A DNA stretch of 64,000 nucleotides from an uncultured Rhizobium sp. (GTDB lineage Bacteria; Pseudomonadota; Alphaproteobacteria; Rhizobiales; Rhizobiaceae): contig CAMFIF010000003.1 of the NCBI GenBank assembly GCA_945952415.1, forward strand, positions 62,001 through 126,000, read 5' to 3'. Numbering within the stretch: the first letter of the stretch is position 1; each line of letters starts with the position of its first letter. The notes below the pieces were generated by a model. That model was not told the origin of the DNA. It did no database searches and worked only from the letters and a program-made list of their open reading frames with translations. Position numbers and translations under genes: made by a program. This document shows positions 41,380-51,025 of the stretch, in pieces.

Positions 41380-42282
41380 TCAGAGGGTGCTGGCAAACCA
41401 GTCGGTGGTCTTGGAAATCACGTCCAGCGCCTTGGACTGGTCGTCGCCGAGAACATTGAAAATGTGGTCCGCATCCGGGATCACATGGGTAAGCTTCGTC
41501 TGCGCCTTGGCGAGGCTTGCGAAATTCACCAGATAGGAAGCGGAGAAATCCTTGGCACCGGCAATTGCCATGTAGGCGCCGGTATAGCGGGCAATCGCCT
41601 CGTCCAGCTTGTGATTGCCGAGGCTGTCGAAGAAGGACTGCTTCAGCGCCATGGTCCGCCAGCCGAGATCGATGCCGACAATGCCGTCTTCCTTGGCACG
41701 GTCGAAGGCCTTCTGCCCGAGTTCCGACAGGAAATCGGCCTTGAAATCGCCGACAGAGGACCAGGTGGCGAGCGACTTGATCTTCTGCGGCTCATCGGCA
41801 GCGGCGAGCATGCCGATGCCCCCGCCGAGGCTGAAGCCGAGCACGCCGACCCGGGCGCTGTCTATGCCCTTGACCTTGGTGAGATAGGCGAGCCCCACCT
41901 TGGCATCGTCGAGCTGGCTGTCGATGGTCGTGGCACCCGTATCGCCGTCGCTCTTGCCGAAACCGCGAAAATCGATGCGGAGCGAAGCAATGCCGCGCAC
42001 CGCCAGCGCCTCCGCCTGCCGGGCGAAGAGCCCGCCCACCTCGTCACGCGCGCTGCCGAAGCCGTGCAGCATCAGCACCGCCGGTGCCGGCGGCGAATCG
42101 GGCTTCACCGTATCGGGAATATTGAGCGTTGCGGCAATCCCGCCATTCAGCATCACGGTGGTTTCTCCGGCAAGCGCCAGGATGGGCCGGGCAGCCAGAA
42201 GCAGGAACAGCGCCGCAAGGCGGAAAAGCCATGCCCGGCGTCGGCCCGCGCCGTCATGCCGCTCGTGATTGTGCTTTCCCAT
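41380..42282 (-). CDS. Secreted alpha/beta hydrolase (dienelactone-hydrolase/S9-like)
   Basis: VLMLHGFGSARDEVGG, RVGVLGFSLGGGIGML, PDADHIF. Confidence 0.85.
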   Translation of the reverse strand: MGKHNHERHDGAGRRRAWLFRLAALFLLLAARPILALAGETTVMLNGGIAATLNIPDTVKPDSPPAPAVLMLHGFGSARDEVGGLFARQAEALAVRGIASLRIDFRGFGKSDGDTGATTIDSQLDDAKVGLAYLTKVKGIDSARVGVLGFSLGGGIGMLAAADEPQKIKSLATWSSVGDFKADFLSELGQKAFDRAKEDGIVGIDLGWRTMALKQSFFDSLGNHKLDEAIARYTGAYMAIAGAKDFSASYLVNFASLAKAQTKLTHVIPDADHIFNVLGDDQSKALDVISKTTDWFASTL

Positions 42283-42387
42283 GGTTCCCTCCCGGACAGG
42301 CCTTGTCCGACAAGATCAAAGCAGACTTCGTAAGCCCGGACTATTCCGACAAATAGCGCCGCCTTACAAGTGGTTTCGGCGTCCCAT

Positions 42388-42418
42388 GAAAAAAGCGCCC
42401 GCTTTCGCAGGCGCTTTC
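42388..42418 (-). terminator. Terminator downstream of clpP
   Basis: Minus strand AAAGCGCC-TGCGAAAGCG-GGCGCTTTTTTC. Confidence 0.82.
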
Positions 42419-42443
42419 AACCATTTTGGAACGCTTTCAGGCC

Positions 42444-43031
42444 TCAGGCGCCGATTTCGCCCTGGTTCGAAATGATCTTCGAAACCAGACCGTAATCGCG
42501 GGCTTCCTCGGCGGAGAGCCAGTAGTCGCGATCCGTGTCCTTGGCGATCTTTTCGATCGGCTGGCCGGTGGCGGCGGCGAAAATCTTGTTCAGGCGCTCG
42601 TTCATCTTGATGATCTCGCGGGCCTGGATCTCGATGTCCGACGCCATGCCGCGGGTGCCGCCGGACGGCTGGTGCAGCAGGAAGCGGGTATTGGCGAGGC
42701 AGAGGCGGCGCTCCTTGGGAACGCTCACATAGATGAGCGCGCCGGCCGAGGCCACCCAACCCGTGCCGATCATCCAGACCTTCGGCTTGATGAACTTGAT
42801 CATGTCATGGATCGAATCACCCGATTCGACGTGACCGCCCGGAGAATTGACGAAGATGCGGATGTCCTCGTCGCTGGCAGCGGCGAGCGCCACGAGCTGC
42901 GAGCACACTTTTTGCGCCAGCTCCATGTTGATCGGGCCGTAAATGAAGATCGAACGGGACTTGAACAGGTTCGCTTCCGTTTCCTTGCCCAGCGGCAGTT
43001 CGGTCTTCTTGTCGTCTTCTTCGCTCATCAA
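42444..43031 (-). CDS. clpP: ATP-dependent Clp protease proteolytic subunit (ClpP paralog)
   Basis: [30 protein letters not shown] (Ser), FLLHQPSGG (His), [20 protein letters not shown]. Confidence 0.92.
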   Translation of the reverse strand: MMSEEDDKKTELPLGKETEANLFKSRSIFIYGPINMELAQKVCSQLVALAAASDEDIRIFVNSPGGHVESGDSIHDMIKFIKPKVWMIGTGWVASAGALIYVSVPKERRLCLANTRFLLHQPSGGTRGMASDIEIQAREIIKMNERLNKIFAAATGQPIEKIAKDTDRDYWLSAEEARDYGLVSKIISNQGEIGA

Positions 43032-43292
43032 CCATCTCCAGATGTCGTTCTTTACAGCAGATAATGCGAGTCAGGCATGATGACAATGGAAGAAAGCGCC
43101 AAGCCGCCAAAGGGTGAAGGAATGCTTATAAGCAGCCGGCCCCTGCCCTGCGCCGCTAAGGCGACTTCGGAGGCGGCAGCTGCCGTCAGAAAATCGTCAT
43201 GGGGGGATGGACAGGGCTCCGTTTCGCGGTTCATCTTGTGCGATGCAATATGAGAGCCTGCTGCTGATCACCCGCACCGAGGAGCCCTGCCG

Positions 43293-43808
43293 ATGAAAAA
43301 ACTGGCCTTTCTCATTCCCCTTCTGATTGCCTCTCCGGCGCTCGCCCATGGCGGCCATGGCGTGGAGGCCGGTCTTCAGGCCGGGCTCCTCCACCCGCTG
43401 ACGGGGCTCGATCACCTCGCCGCGATGATGGCCGCAGGCCTTGCCGCCTCTTCCTTCCGCAGCCGGCCTGCCGTGCTCCTCGCCCTTGCCTTCCTCGCCT
43501 TCATGGCGGGCGGTTTCGGCCTTGCCCGCTTCGGCATGACCCTGCCGGCCGCGGAAGGCATGGTGATGCTCTCGGCCTTCGTGCTCACGGCCCTTGCCGT
43601 GTTGCCGCAGCGCTATGTCGCCTCGCTTGCCCTCATCGCCGGCTTCGCCTTGTTTCACGGCCACACCCATGGCCTGGAAACGAGCGGCGACCCGAGCGGC
43701 TTTGCACTCGGCTTTCTCCTCACCACCGCCGGGCTGATCGCCATGGGCTTCCTTGCCGGCCGCCTGCTGCGCCGGGCAAGCCCCGTTCTCCTGCCGGCCA
43801 TCCGGTAA
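43293..43808 (+). CDS. HupE/UreJ-family protein
   Basis: AHGGHGVEAGLQAGLLHPLTGLDHLAAMMAAGL signature and TM helices. Confidence 0.92.
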   Translation: MKKLAFLIPLLIASPALAHGGHGVEAGLQAGLLHPLTGLDHLAAMMAAGLAASSFRSRPAVLLALAFLAFMAGGFGLARFGMTLPAAEGMVMLSAFVLTALAVLPQRYVASLALIAGFALFHGHTHGLETSGDPSGFALGFLLTTAGLIAMGFLAGRLLRRASPVLLPAIR

Positions 43809-43810
43809 AA

Positions 43811-43840
43811 CAAAAGGGGGCAGCCTGCCCCCTCTCCGTC
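43811..43840. terminator. Convergent terminator between hupE-like and queF
   Basis: GGGGGCA-GCC-TGCCCCC between convergent genes. Confidence 0.65.
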
Positions 43841-43842
43841 TT

Positions 43843-44313
43843 TCAGCCGCGGCCGCGATAGGGCGAGACGCCCTGATCCGGCAGCCAGACATTCGCCGGC
43901 GGGGCTCCCGTCTGCCAGAAGACATCGATCGGGATGCCGCCGCGCGGATACCAGTAAGCACCGATCCGCAGCCACTTGGGCTCCAGAAGCGCGACCAGCC
44001 GCTTGGCGATATCGATCGAGCAATCCTCATGGAAGGCACCGTGATTGCGGAAGGAATGCAGATAGAGCTTCAGCGACTTCGACTCCACCAGCCATTCGTT
44101 CGGCACGTAATCGATGACGATATGGGCGAAATCCGGCTGGCCGGTCATCGGGCAGATGGAGGTGAATTCCGGCGCGGTGAACCGCACCACGTAATCCGTC
44201 CCGGCATGGGAGGCTGGCACCCGTTCGAGCACCGCTTCCTCCGGGCTTTTGGGGGCTTCCACATTCTGGCCGAGCTGGGAGAGGCCTGAAACGTCGGTCT
44301 TGCCCATGGGCAT
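43843..44313 (-). CDS. queF: NADPH-dependent 7-cyano-7-deazaguanine reductase
   Basis: [27 protein letters not shown] (catalytic Cys) and [22 protein letters not shown]. Confidence 0.96.
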   Translation of the reverse strand: MPMGKTDVSGLSQLGQNVEAPKSPEEAVLERVPASHAGTDYVVRFTAPEFTSICPMTGQPDFAHIVIDYVPNEWLVESKSLKLYLHSFRNHGAFHEDCSIDIAKRLVALLEPKWLRIGAYWYPRGGIPIDVFWQTGAPPANVWLPDQGVSPYRGRG

Positions 44314-44350
44314 TCTCCTTTGACGTTATGGCGCAACACAGGCGCCAAAC

Positions 44351-44388
44351 AAAAAACCGCGCCGGCAAGACAGGCCGGCGCGGCTTTT
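44351..44388 (-). terminator. Terminator downstream of trpE(G)
   Basis: CCGCGCCGGC-rich hairpin followed by TTTTTTG on the minus strand. Confidence 0.82.
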
Positions 44389-44422
44389 CCATAAACCGTC
44401 TCCCTCCCGGGAGATAGGGGCC

Positions 44423-46612
44423 TCAGGCGGCCTTGGTCTTTGCCTTGCGCGAAAGATGGGCCACCACGTTCTCGATCATCCGCATGCCGGCATCGCCGCC
44501 GAGCGTCATGATCGATTCCGGATGGAACTGCACCGCCGCAATCGGCTCCTTCGTGTGCTCGATGCCCATGATCGTGCCATCCTCGGTTTCCGCGGTGATG
44601 ATGAAATCCCGCGGCAGTGTCGTCGGATCGGCGAAGATCGAGTGATAGCGCCCGACCGTCACTTCCTTTCCGAGACCGGAGAAGACGATGCCGGGCTCCA
44701 GCACGCGGATGCGGGACGGCTTGCCGTGCATGGGGATCGCGAGATGGCGAAGCTCGCCGCCATAGGCTTCCGCCAGAGCCTGCAGACCGAGGCAGACGCC
44801 GAAGACCGGCAGATCGCGTGCGCGCGCCTTCTTGATCGTCGCCTTGCAGTCGAAATCCTTGGGGCTGCCGGGCCCGGGCGACAGCACGACCAGATCCGGG
44901 TTCAGCCGGTCGAAGATTTCCTCCGGTACCGGCGTGCGCACGGTGGACACGGTCGCGCCCGTCTGGCGGAAATAGTTGGCCAGCGTGTGCACGAAGCTGT
45001 CCTCGTGATCGACGAGCAGGATGTTGATGCCGGTGCCGACCTTGGCCGCATCGCGGCCCTTGCTTTCGGAATTTGCAGACTTGGCATCGCGGATCGCGGC
45101 AATCATGGCGGAGGCCTTCAGTTCGGTTTCGGCTTCTTCTTCCTGCGGAATGGAATCGTTGAGCAACGTAGCGCCCGCGCGCACTTCGGCAATGCCGTCC
45201 TTGATGCGGACGGTACGCAGCGTCAGCCCCGTGTTCATGTCGCCGTTGAAGCCCACCATGCCGATCGCCCCGCCGTACCAGGCGCGCGGGCTCTTCTCAT
45301 GCGCCTCGATGAAGCGCATGGCCCAGAGCTTGGGCGCACCGGTCACCGTCACCGCCCAGGCATGGCTGAGGAAGCCATCGAAGGCATCCGTGCCATCACG
45401 CAGACGCCCCTCGATATGGTCCACCGTGTGGATGAGGCGCGAATACATCTCGATCTGGCGGCGGCCGATGACCTTCACCGAGCCCGGCTCGCAGACCCGG
45501 CTCTTGTCGTTGCGGTCCACGTCCGAGCACATGGTGAGCTCGGATTCGTCCTTCTTCGAGTTCAGCAGCTTCAGGATCTGCTCGCTGTCGGCGATCGGGT
45601 CGTCGCCGCGCTTGATCGTGCCCGAAATCGGGCAGGTCTCGATGCGACGGCCGGACACGCGAACGAACATTTCCGGCGAGGCGCCGACCAGATATTCCTG
45701 CGCGCCGAGATTGATGAAGAAGGAATAGGGCGACGGATTGATCGCCTTGAGGCGCTTGGATATCGCCGAAGGCTTGCTTTCGCAGCGTTCCATGAACTTC
45801 TGGCCCGGCACCACTTCGAAGAGATCGCCCCGGCGGAAGCTCTCCTTCGCCTTCACCACCAGCTCGGAATATTCACCCGGACGATGATCGCCGCGCGGCG
45901 GGATCGTGTCCGTCATGCGGAAGGGCTCGGGGGTGATACTGCCCGCCTTGTTCGCGGTGGTCACGCCGTTCATCTCGAAATCATAGCGGTCGATCCAGGC
46001 CTTGGCCGCGTAGTTGTCGACGACGAGGATTTCGTCCGGGATGTAGAGCACCATGTCGCGCTGGTCGGCGGGGCGCTCCAGCTTGAAGTCGATGGCATCG
46101 AACTGGAAGGCGAGATCGTAACCGAAGGCACCGTAGAAGCCGAGATTGGCATCAGCCGAGGAGTGAAAGAGATCGGTGATCGCGCGCAGGACCGTAAAGA
46201 CGGTCGGGATCTTCGAGCGCTCCTCCTCGGTAAAGGCCCGATCCGGATCCTTCACCTTGAGATCGACGCGGCGGGGCGCAACGCCGGTGATGGAAATCTC
46301 GTCCACCGTCTCCAGCTTGCGGCTGATGAAGGAGAGCAGCACCTCGCCGCGTTCGTTATAGGCCTCCAGCCAGACATGGCGCCCGAAGCTCGACAGCCCG
46401 ACCGGCGGATCGATGATCGCCGTGTCCCAGCGAGTGTAGCGGCCCGGATATTCATAGTTCGAGGAGAAAACGCAGCCGCGCCGTTCGTCGAGCCGGTCCA
46501 CATAGGACGAGACCGCATCCGCATAGGGCGTGGAGCGCCGCTGGCGGGTGACGGTGATTCCCCCCTTCGTCTCGTAGATCTCAGCGCCGTCATCCCGGAT
46601 GATCGTGGCCAT
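44423..46612 (-). CDS. trpE(G): Anthranilate synthase, fused components I and II
   Basis: TrpE core plus C-terminal GATase ([28 protein letters not shown]); start [18 protein letters not shown]. Confidence 0.97.
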   Translation of the reverse strand: MATIIRDDGAEIYETKGGITVTRQRRSTPYADAVSSYVDRLDERRGCVFSSNYEYPGRYTRWDTAIIDPPVGLSSFGRHVWLEAYNERGEVLLSFISRKLETVDEISITGVAPRRVDLKVKDPDRAFTEEERSKIPTVFTVLRAITDLFHSSADANLGFYGAFGYDLAFQFDAIDFKLERPADQRDMVLYIPDEILVVDNYAAKAWIDRYDFEMNGVTTANKAGSITPEPFRMTDTIPPRGDHRPGEYSELVVKAKESFRRGDLFEVVPGQKFMERCESKPSAISKRLKAINPSPYSFFINLGAQEYLVGASPEMFVRVSGRRIETCPISGTIKRGDDPIADSEQILKLLNSKKDESELTMCSDVDRNDKSRVCEPGSVKVIGRRQIEMYSRLIHTVDHIEGRLRDGTDAFDGFLSHAWAVTVTGAPKLWAMRFIEAHEKSPRAWYGGAIGMVGFNGDMNTGLTLRTVRIKDGIAEVRAGATLLNDSIPQEEEAETELKASAMIAAIRDAKSANSESKGRDAAKVGTGINILLVDHEDSFVHTLANYFRQTGATVSTVRTPVPEEIFDRLNPDLVVLSPGPGSPKDFDCKATIKKARARDLPVFGVCLGLQALAEAYGGELRHLAIPMHGKPSRIRVLEPGIVFSGLGKEVTVGRYHSIFADPTTLPRDFIITAETEDGTIMGIEHTKEPIAAVQFHPESIMTLGGDAGMRMIENVVAHLSRKAKTKAA

Positions 46613-46656
46613 TCTCGCATTCCCCTTCTGCTCTCTGCCCGGGCTTGAGGCGGGTA

Positions 46657-46691
46657 ACAAAAAAGCCGCCTCGAAACTCTCGGGCGGCTTG
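46657..46691 (-). terminator. trp attenuator terminator
   Basis: Minus strand AAGCCGCCCG-agagttt-CGAGGCGGCTTTTTTGTT between trpL and trpE(G). Confidence 0.88.
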
Positions 46692-46729
46692 GTCTTTCGT
46701 CCTTTCGGACATGACTGGTCAAGGCCGCC

Positions 46730-46777
46730 TCAGCGAGCCCACCACCAGTTTGCAATCATGTTCAAGGACGTGTTCAT
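46730..46777 (-). CDS. trpL: trp leader peptide, MNTSLNMIANWWWAR
   Basis: ATG AAC ACG TCC TTG AAC ATG ATT GCA AAC TGG TGG TGG GCT CGC TGA upstream of the attenuator. Three consecutive Trp codons. Confidence 0.9.
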   Translation of the reverse strand: MNTSLNMIANWWWAR

Positions 46778-46785
46778 GGCCGGAA

Positions 46786-46814
46786 TTTCTAGCGGCAGAT
46801 TGGATGCGGCGCAA
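46786..46814 (-). promoter_or_regulatory. Candidate promoter for trpLE(G)
   Basis: Minus strand TTGCGC-17 nt-TAGAAA, placing the start site at or next to the trpL ATG. Confidence 0.55.
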
Positions 46815-46864
46815 GGGAAAAGCGTCAGCGGCCACTCATCCCAATCGCAAAAAACGAGAGCGTC

Positions 46865-46893
46865 TTGACTTAAATTCAGAAAATTCTTAAATA
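46865..46893 (+). promoter_or_regulatory. Candidate promoter of the PIN-type TA module
   Basis: TTGACT-17 nt-TAAATA; the spacer contains an AT-rich partial inverted repeat. Confidence 0.5.
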
Positions 46894-46921
46894 TTGCCTT
46901 GTTGCTTTCTGGAGATCGACG

Positions 46922-47161
46922 ATGACCGTGGTGGTCAAGATTGGCGAAGACAAGGCTGGCCTGGCGGACCTTCTTGCAAAAGTCGAGGGCGGCGAGGATG
47001 TGATCATCCAGCGGGGCAGCACGCCGGTGGCGCGAATGACCGGTATTGCGACTCAGCAGGACATTGCCTCCACCATTGCATCGATCAGGGCCGAGCGCGT
47101 CGCCAGAAAATCCACCAACATGTCGGAAATCCTCGAATGGCGGGATGAAGGTCGCCGCTGA
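46922..47161 (+). CDS. Phd/YefM/VapB-like antitoxin
   Basis: KIGEDKAGLADLLAKVEGGEDVIIQRGSTPVARMTGI pattern; paired with PIN toxin. Confidence 0.88.
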   Translation: MTVVVKIGEDKAGLADLLAKVEGGEDVIIQRGSTPVARMTGIATQQDIASTIASIRAERVARKSTNMSEILEWRDEGRR

Positions 47162-47562
47162 TGGCGTTGGTTGTCGACGCCTCCATCGCCGCCATCTGGT
47201 TTCTGCCCGATGAGAAGGATGGTCGCGCCGATAATATCCTTGACCGGCTGAATCACGAGAGTGCCCTCGTCCTTTCCCTCTTCTGGTTCGAAATCCGCAA
47301 TATCCTGATCAAGGCACACAAACGAAGCCGGCTGGACGAAGCCGGCTTGCGCAGAGCCATTATGCATTTGCGAAATCTGCCGCTGGTCGATCAAGGCAGC
47401 GGCAGTGACGGGCTCATTCTCTCGCTCTGCCTGAAAGAAGGCCTTACCGCCTATGACGCCAGCTATCTGGCGTTGGCGATGGAAAAGGACATTCCCATAG
47501 TGACGGCCGATCACGCGCTCGAAGCCGCAGCAGCGAGAAATGGCGTGCAAGTGGTCCGTTAG
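47161..47562 (+). CDS. VapC-like PIN-domain toxin
   Basis: MALVVDASIAAIWFLPDE, YDASYLALAMEKDIPIVTADHAL; acidic PIN residues present. Confidence 0.92.
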   Translation: MALVVDASIAAIWFLPDEKDGRADNILDRLNHESALVLSLFWFEIRNILIKAHKRSRLDEAGLRRAIMHLRNLPLVDQGSGSDGLILSLCLKEGLTAYDASYLALAMEKDIPIVTADHALEAAAARNGVQVVR

Positions 47563-47595
47563 GACGCCGTTCCCGGGAAGGTCAGCCCGCCCCTT

Positions 47596-47685
47596 TCGTC
47601 ATCCTCGGGCTTGTCCCGAGGATCTGCAATCGTCAATCAAGGCTGCTCGGTTGGTAGATGCTCGGGACAAGCCCGAGCATGACGA
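47596..47685. repeat. RIME-like paired palindromic intergenic element
   Basis: Arms CGTCATCCTCGGGCTTGTCCCGAGGATCTGC and GTAGATGCTCGGGACAAGCCCGAGCATGACG in inverted orientation, each with an internal hairpin. Confidence 0.82.
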
Positions 47686-47705
47686 ACGATGTGCCGATAC
47701 GAACG

Positions 47706-47742
47706 AAAAACCCGGCGCATCGCTGCGCCGGGCTCTTTATTT
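47706..47742 (-). terminator. Terminator downstream of fhs
   Basis: CCCGGCGCA-TCGC-TGCGCCGGG flanked by A/T runs. Confidence 0.8.
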
Positions 47743-47763
47743 CTGAACCTTCAAAGCCGGTTC

Positions 47764-49443
47764 TTAGAACAGACCTTCAATGTAGCCCTGTTCGTTGAGG
47801 TAGATCTTTTCCGAAGACGGAACCTTCGGCAGGCCCGGCATGGTCATGATCTCGCCGGTGATGACGACGATGAAGCCGGCACCGGCAGAGAGGCGAACCT
47901 CACGCACCGGAACGGTGTGGCCCGACGGCGCGCCGCGCAGGTTCGGGTCGGTCGAGAAGGAGTACTGGGTCTTGGCCATGCAGATCGGCAGGTTGCCATA
48001 GCCCTGCTCCTCCCAGGAACGCAGCTGGTCGCGGACCGACTTGTCGGCGATGACTTCGCCGGCATGGTATATCGACTTTGCAATCGTCTCGATCTTCTCG
48101 AACAGCGGCATTTCGTCCGGATAGAGCGGAGCGAACTGCGACTGGCCGGATTCGGCAAGCTCGACCACCTTCTTGGCGAGGTCTTCGATGCCGGCAGAGC
48201 CGTGGGCCCAGTGCTTGCAGAGGATGGCTTCGGCGCCAAGCGTGGCAACGTAGTCCTTGATCGCCTGGATTTCGCCGTCCGTATCCGAGAAGAAGTGGTT
48301 GATGCCTACGACGACAGGCACGCCGAACTTCTTCACGTTCTGGATGTGACGGCCTAGGTTGGCGCAGCCCTTCTTGACCGCGTCGATGTTTTCCTTGCCG
48401 AGGTCTTCCTTCTTCACGCCGCCGTTCATCTTCATGGCGCGAGCGGTCGCGACGATGACGGCAACGTCAGGCGAGAGACCGGCCTTGCGGCACTTGATGT
48501 CGAAGAACTTTTCCGCACCGAGGTCGGCACCGAAGCCGGCTTCGGTGACCACATATTCACCGAGCTTCAGCGCGGTGGTGGTGGCAACGACCGAGTTGCA
48601 GCCATGCGCGATGTTGGCGAACGGACCGCCATGCACGAAGGCCGGGTTGTGTTCCAGGGTCTGCACGAGGTTCGGCTGCATGGCGTCCTTGAGCAGAACG
48701 GTCATGGCGCCATCGGCCTTGATGTCGCGGGCGAAGACCGGGGTCTTGTCGCGGCGGTAGCCGATGATGATGTTGCCGAGGCGCTTTTCCAGGTCCTTCA
48801 GGTCGTTGGAAAGGCAGAGGATCGCCATCACTTCGGAAGCAACCGTGATGTCGAAGCCGGCTTCGCGCGGATAGCCGTTGGCAACGCCGCCGAGCGAGCA
48901 GACGATCTCGCGCAGCGCGCGGTCGTTCATGTCCATCACGCGGCGCCATGCGATGCGGCGGATGTCGATGTTCTGTTCGTTGCCCCAGTAGATGTGGTTG
49001 TCGATGAGAGCAGCCAGCAGGTTATGGGCAGAAGTGATGGCGTGGAAGTCGCCGGTAAAGTGGAGGTTCATGTCTTCCATCGGGACGACCTGGGCATAAC
49101 CGCCGCCAGCCGCACCGCCCTTCACGCCGAAGCAGGGCCCAAGCGAAGCTTCGCGGATGCAGATCACGGCCTTCTTGCCGATGCGGTTCAGGCCGTCGCC
49201 GAGACCGACGGTGGTCGTGGTCTTGCCTTCGCCGGCCGGCGTCGGGTTGATCGCGGTCACGAGCACGAGCTTGCCGTTCTTCTTGCTGCGCTGCTGGGCG
49301 ATGAACTCGGCAGAGATCTTCGCCTTGTCATGACCGTAGGGCAGAAGATGCTCGGACGGAATGCCAAGCTTGGCACCGATCTCGAGGATCGGCTTCTTTT
49401 TCGCGGCGCGCGCGATTTCGATATCGGACTTTACTTCTGCCAT
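47764..49443 (-). CDS. fhs: Formate-tetrahydrofolate ligase
   Basis: [68 protein letters not shown]. Confidence 0.97.
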   Translation of the reverse strand: MAEVKSDIEIARAAKKKPILEIGAKLGIPSEHLLPYGHDKAKISAEFIAQQRSKKNGKLVLVTAINPTPAGEGKTTTTVGLGDGLNRIGKKAVICIREASLGPCFGVKGGAAGGGYAQVVPMEDMNLHFTGDFHAITSAHNLLAALIDNHIYWGNEQNIDIRRIAWRRVMDMNDRALREIVCSLGGVANGYPREAGFDITVASEVMAILCLSNDLKDLEKRLGNIIIGYRRDKTPVFARDIKADGAMTVLLKDAMQPNLVQTLEHNPAFVHGGPFANIAHGCNSVVATTTALKLGEYVVTEAGFGADLGAEKFFDIKCRKAGLSPDVAVIVATARAMKMNGGVKKEDLGKENIDAVKKGCANLGRHIQNVKKFGVPVVVGINHFFSDTDGEIQAIKDYVATLGAEAILCKHWAHGSAGIEDLAKKVVELAESGQSQFAPLYPDEMPLFEKIETIAKSIYHAGEVIADKSVRDQLRSWEEQGYGNLPICMAKTQYSFSTDPNLRGAPSGHTVPVREVRLSAGAGFIVVITGEIMTMPGLPKVPSSEKIYLNEQGYIEGLF

Positions 49444-49754
49444 TTGCATTCGCTCCCTGGGCAAACTGATTGGAAGGCAAGATGCGGGCAATAGAGCCGC
49501 AAATGCCCGTGAAAGACACGCCGGGATCTGCCACCTTGTTGGCCAATTGCGACATCACGTCGCTTGCGCCTCCATGTCCCTTGCCGATCCCCGCCTGAAA
49601 CAGCGGCACTCTAGCCCATTCGGGGCACCGGGGCATGGAAGGGCAGGCAAAATCCCGGTGGAAAAAGAGCCTCTTCCCGGAACGCTTGGCGCTTGAAGCG
49701 GCGGGGCAAGCCATGGCACAAGCGGAAAAGCCGTAATGCAGGGGCCCCAGGACC

Positions 49755-50282
49755 ATGAAATCGATCGAACTGGTTATCGAGCGCATAATATTGTCGAGCC
49801 GCTGGATTCTCGTGGTTTTCTACCTCGGCCTGGTCGGCGCGCTCGCCGTCTATGCGGTTTCCTTCCTCGGCAAGTTCTACAAGATGGCCATCCATGTGAT
49901 GGAATATGACGAGGCCGGAATGATTCTCGCGATCCTCGGTCTCATCGATGCGGCCCTGGTCGCCAGCCTGATCGTGATGGTGATGATTTCAGGCTACGAG
50001 AATTTCGTCTCGCGCTTCGAGGAAGCCGAGGAGAGCGAAGGCGAAAACGAAGTGTCGTTTCTGGGCAAGCTCGACAGCGGCAGCCTGAAGATCAAGGTCG
50101 CCTCCTCCATCGTGGCGATTTCATCGATCCATCTCCTGCAGGTCTTCATGAATGCGAACCAGTATGAGAACGACAAGCTTCTCTGGTTCACCGTCATGCA
50201 CCTTACCTTCGTCGTCTCGGCGCTCATGCTCGGCATCCTCGAAAAGACCGTCGCCAAGAAGAAATCCTCGCCCGAAGGCTGA
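49755..50282 (+). CDS. YqhA/UPF0114-family membrane protein
   Basis: IERIILSSRWILVVFYLGLVGAL...IDAALVASLIVMVMISGYENFVSRF. Confidence 0.9.
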   Translation: MKSIELVIERIILSSRWILVVFYLGLVGALAVYAVSFLGKFYKMAIHVMEYDEAGMILAILGLIDAALVASLIVMVMISGYENFVSRFEEAEESEGENEVSFLGKLDSGSLKIKVASSIVAISSIHLLQVFMNANQYENDKLLWFTVMHLTFVVSALMLGILEKTVAKKKSSPEG

Positions 50283-50391
50283 GGCAGAAAGGAAAGGCCC
50301 TGTTCTTTTTCAGGACACGGTTGATCCTTTCGCCAAACTTTGCCAGAATTCTAGAAATAATCGCCGGAAAACAGGACGGGGACAGAGAAAA

Positions 50392-50853
50392 ATGAAGGAA
50401 CTCGATCGGCTGGACCGCAAGATCCTTCGCGCACTCCAGAAGGAAGGGCGCCTGTCCAATATCGAACTGTCCGAACGGGTTAATCTTTCGCCAACCGCGA
50501 CCGCAGAACGGGTCAAGCGCCTCACCCGCGATGGCTACATCACCGGCTACATGGCCATCCTCTCCCCGGAAAAGCTCGGCCGCAACCTGCTCGTCTTCGT
50601 CGAAGTGAAGCTCGACCGCACGACGCCGGACGTCTTTGATTCGTTCAATGCCGCAGTGAAAAGATCCGACGACGTCATGGAATGTCACATGATTGCGGGC
50701 GGATTCGACTATTTGGTGAAGGCGCGCGTAGCAGGCATGGAAGCCTACCGCCAGTTTCTGTCGGAAGTCATCCTTCCCCTCCCCGGCGTTCGTGAAACCC
50801 ACACCTATGCGGTGATGGAAGAGGTAAAAGGCACCGCTCTTCTTCCGGTTTGA
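50392..50853 (+). CDS. Lrp/AsnC-family transcriptional regulator
   Basis: LDRLDRKILRALQKEGRLSNIELSERVNLSPTATAERVKRL. Confidence 0.96.
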   Translation: MKELDRLDRKILRALQKEGRLSNIELSERVNLSPTATAERVKRLTRDGYITGYMAILSPEKLGRNLLVFVEVKLDRTTPDVFDSFNAAVKRSDDVMECHMIAGGFDYLVKARVAGMEAYRQFLSEVILPLPGVRETHTYAVMEEVKGTALLPV

Positions 50854-51025
50854 CCACTTTCACTTGCAGAAACCGCTATAATTTATAATATCATGATGCG
50901 TGAATGCAAGATTTAGCATTGCAAAGGATTCGACTTACGTCTTAAATCCCGCCGCGTGCAAAAGACATACATCTGCAACATGATTGAGTCTCGGACTGAC
51001 GCTAGGTCCGGGCCGGAACGGTTCA

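Noticed and set aside
44456-46648. 730 aa plus-strand ORF
   Set aside because: Antisense to trpE(G); shadow frame.
49444-49750. Possible riboswitch upstream of fhs
   Set aside because: The upstream region is over 200 nt and GC-rich, but I could not identify a conserved folate or glycine riboswitch core by eye.
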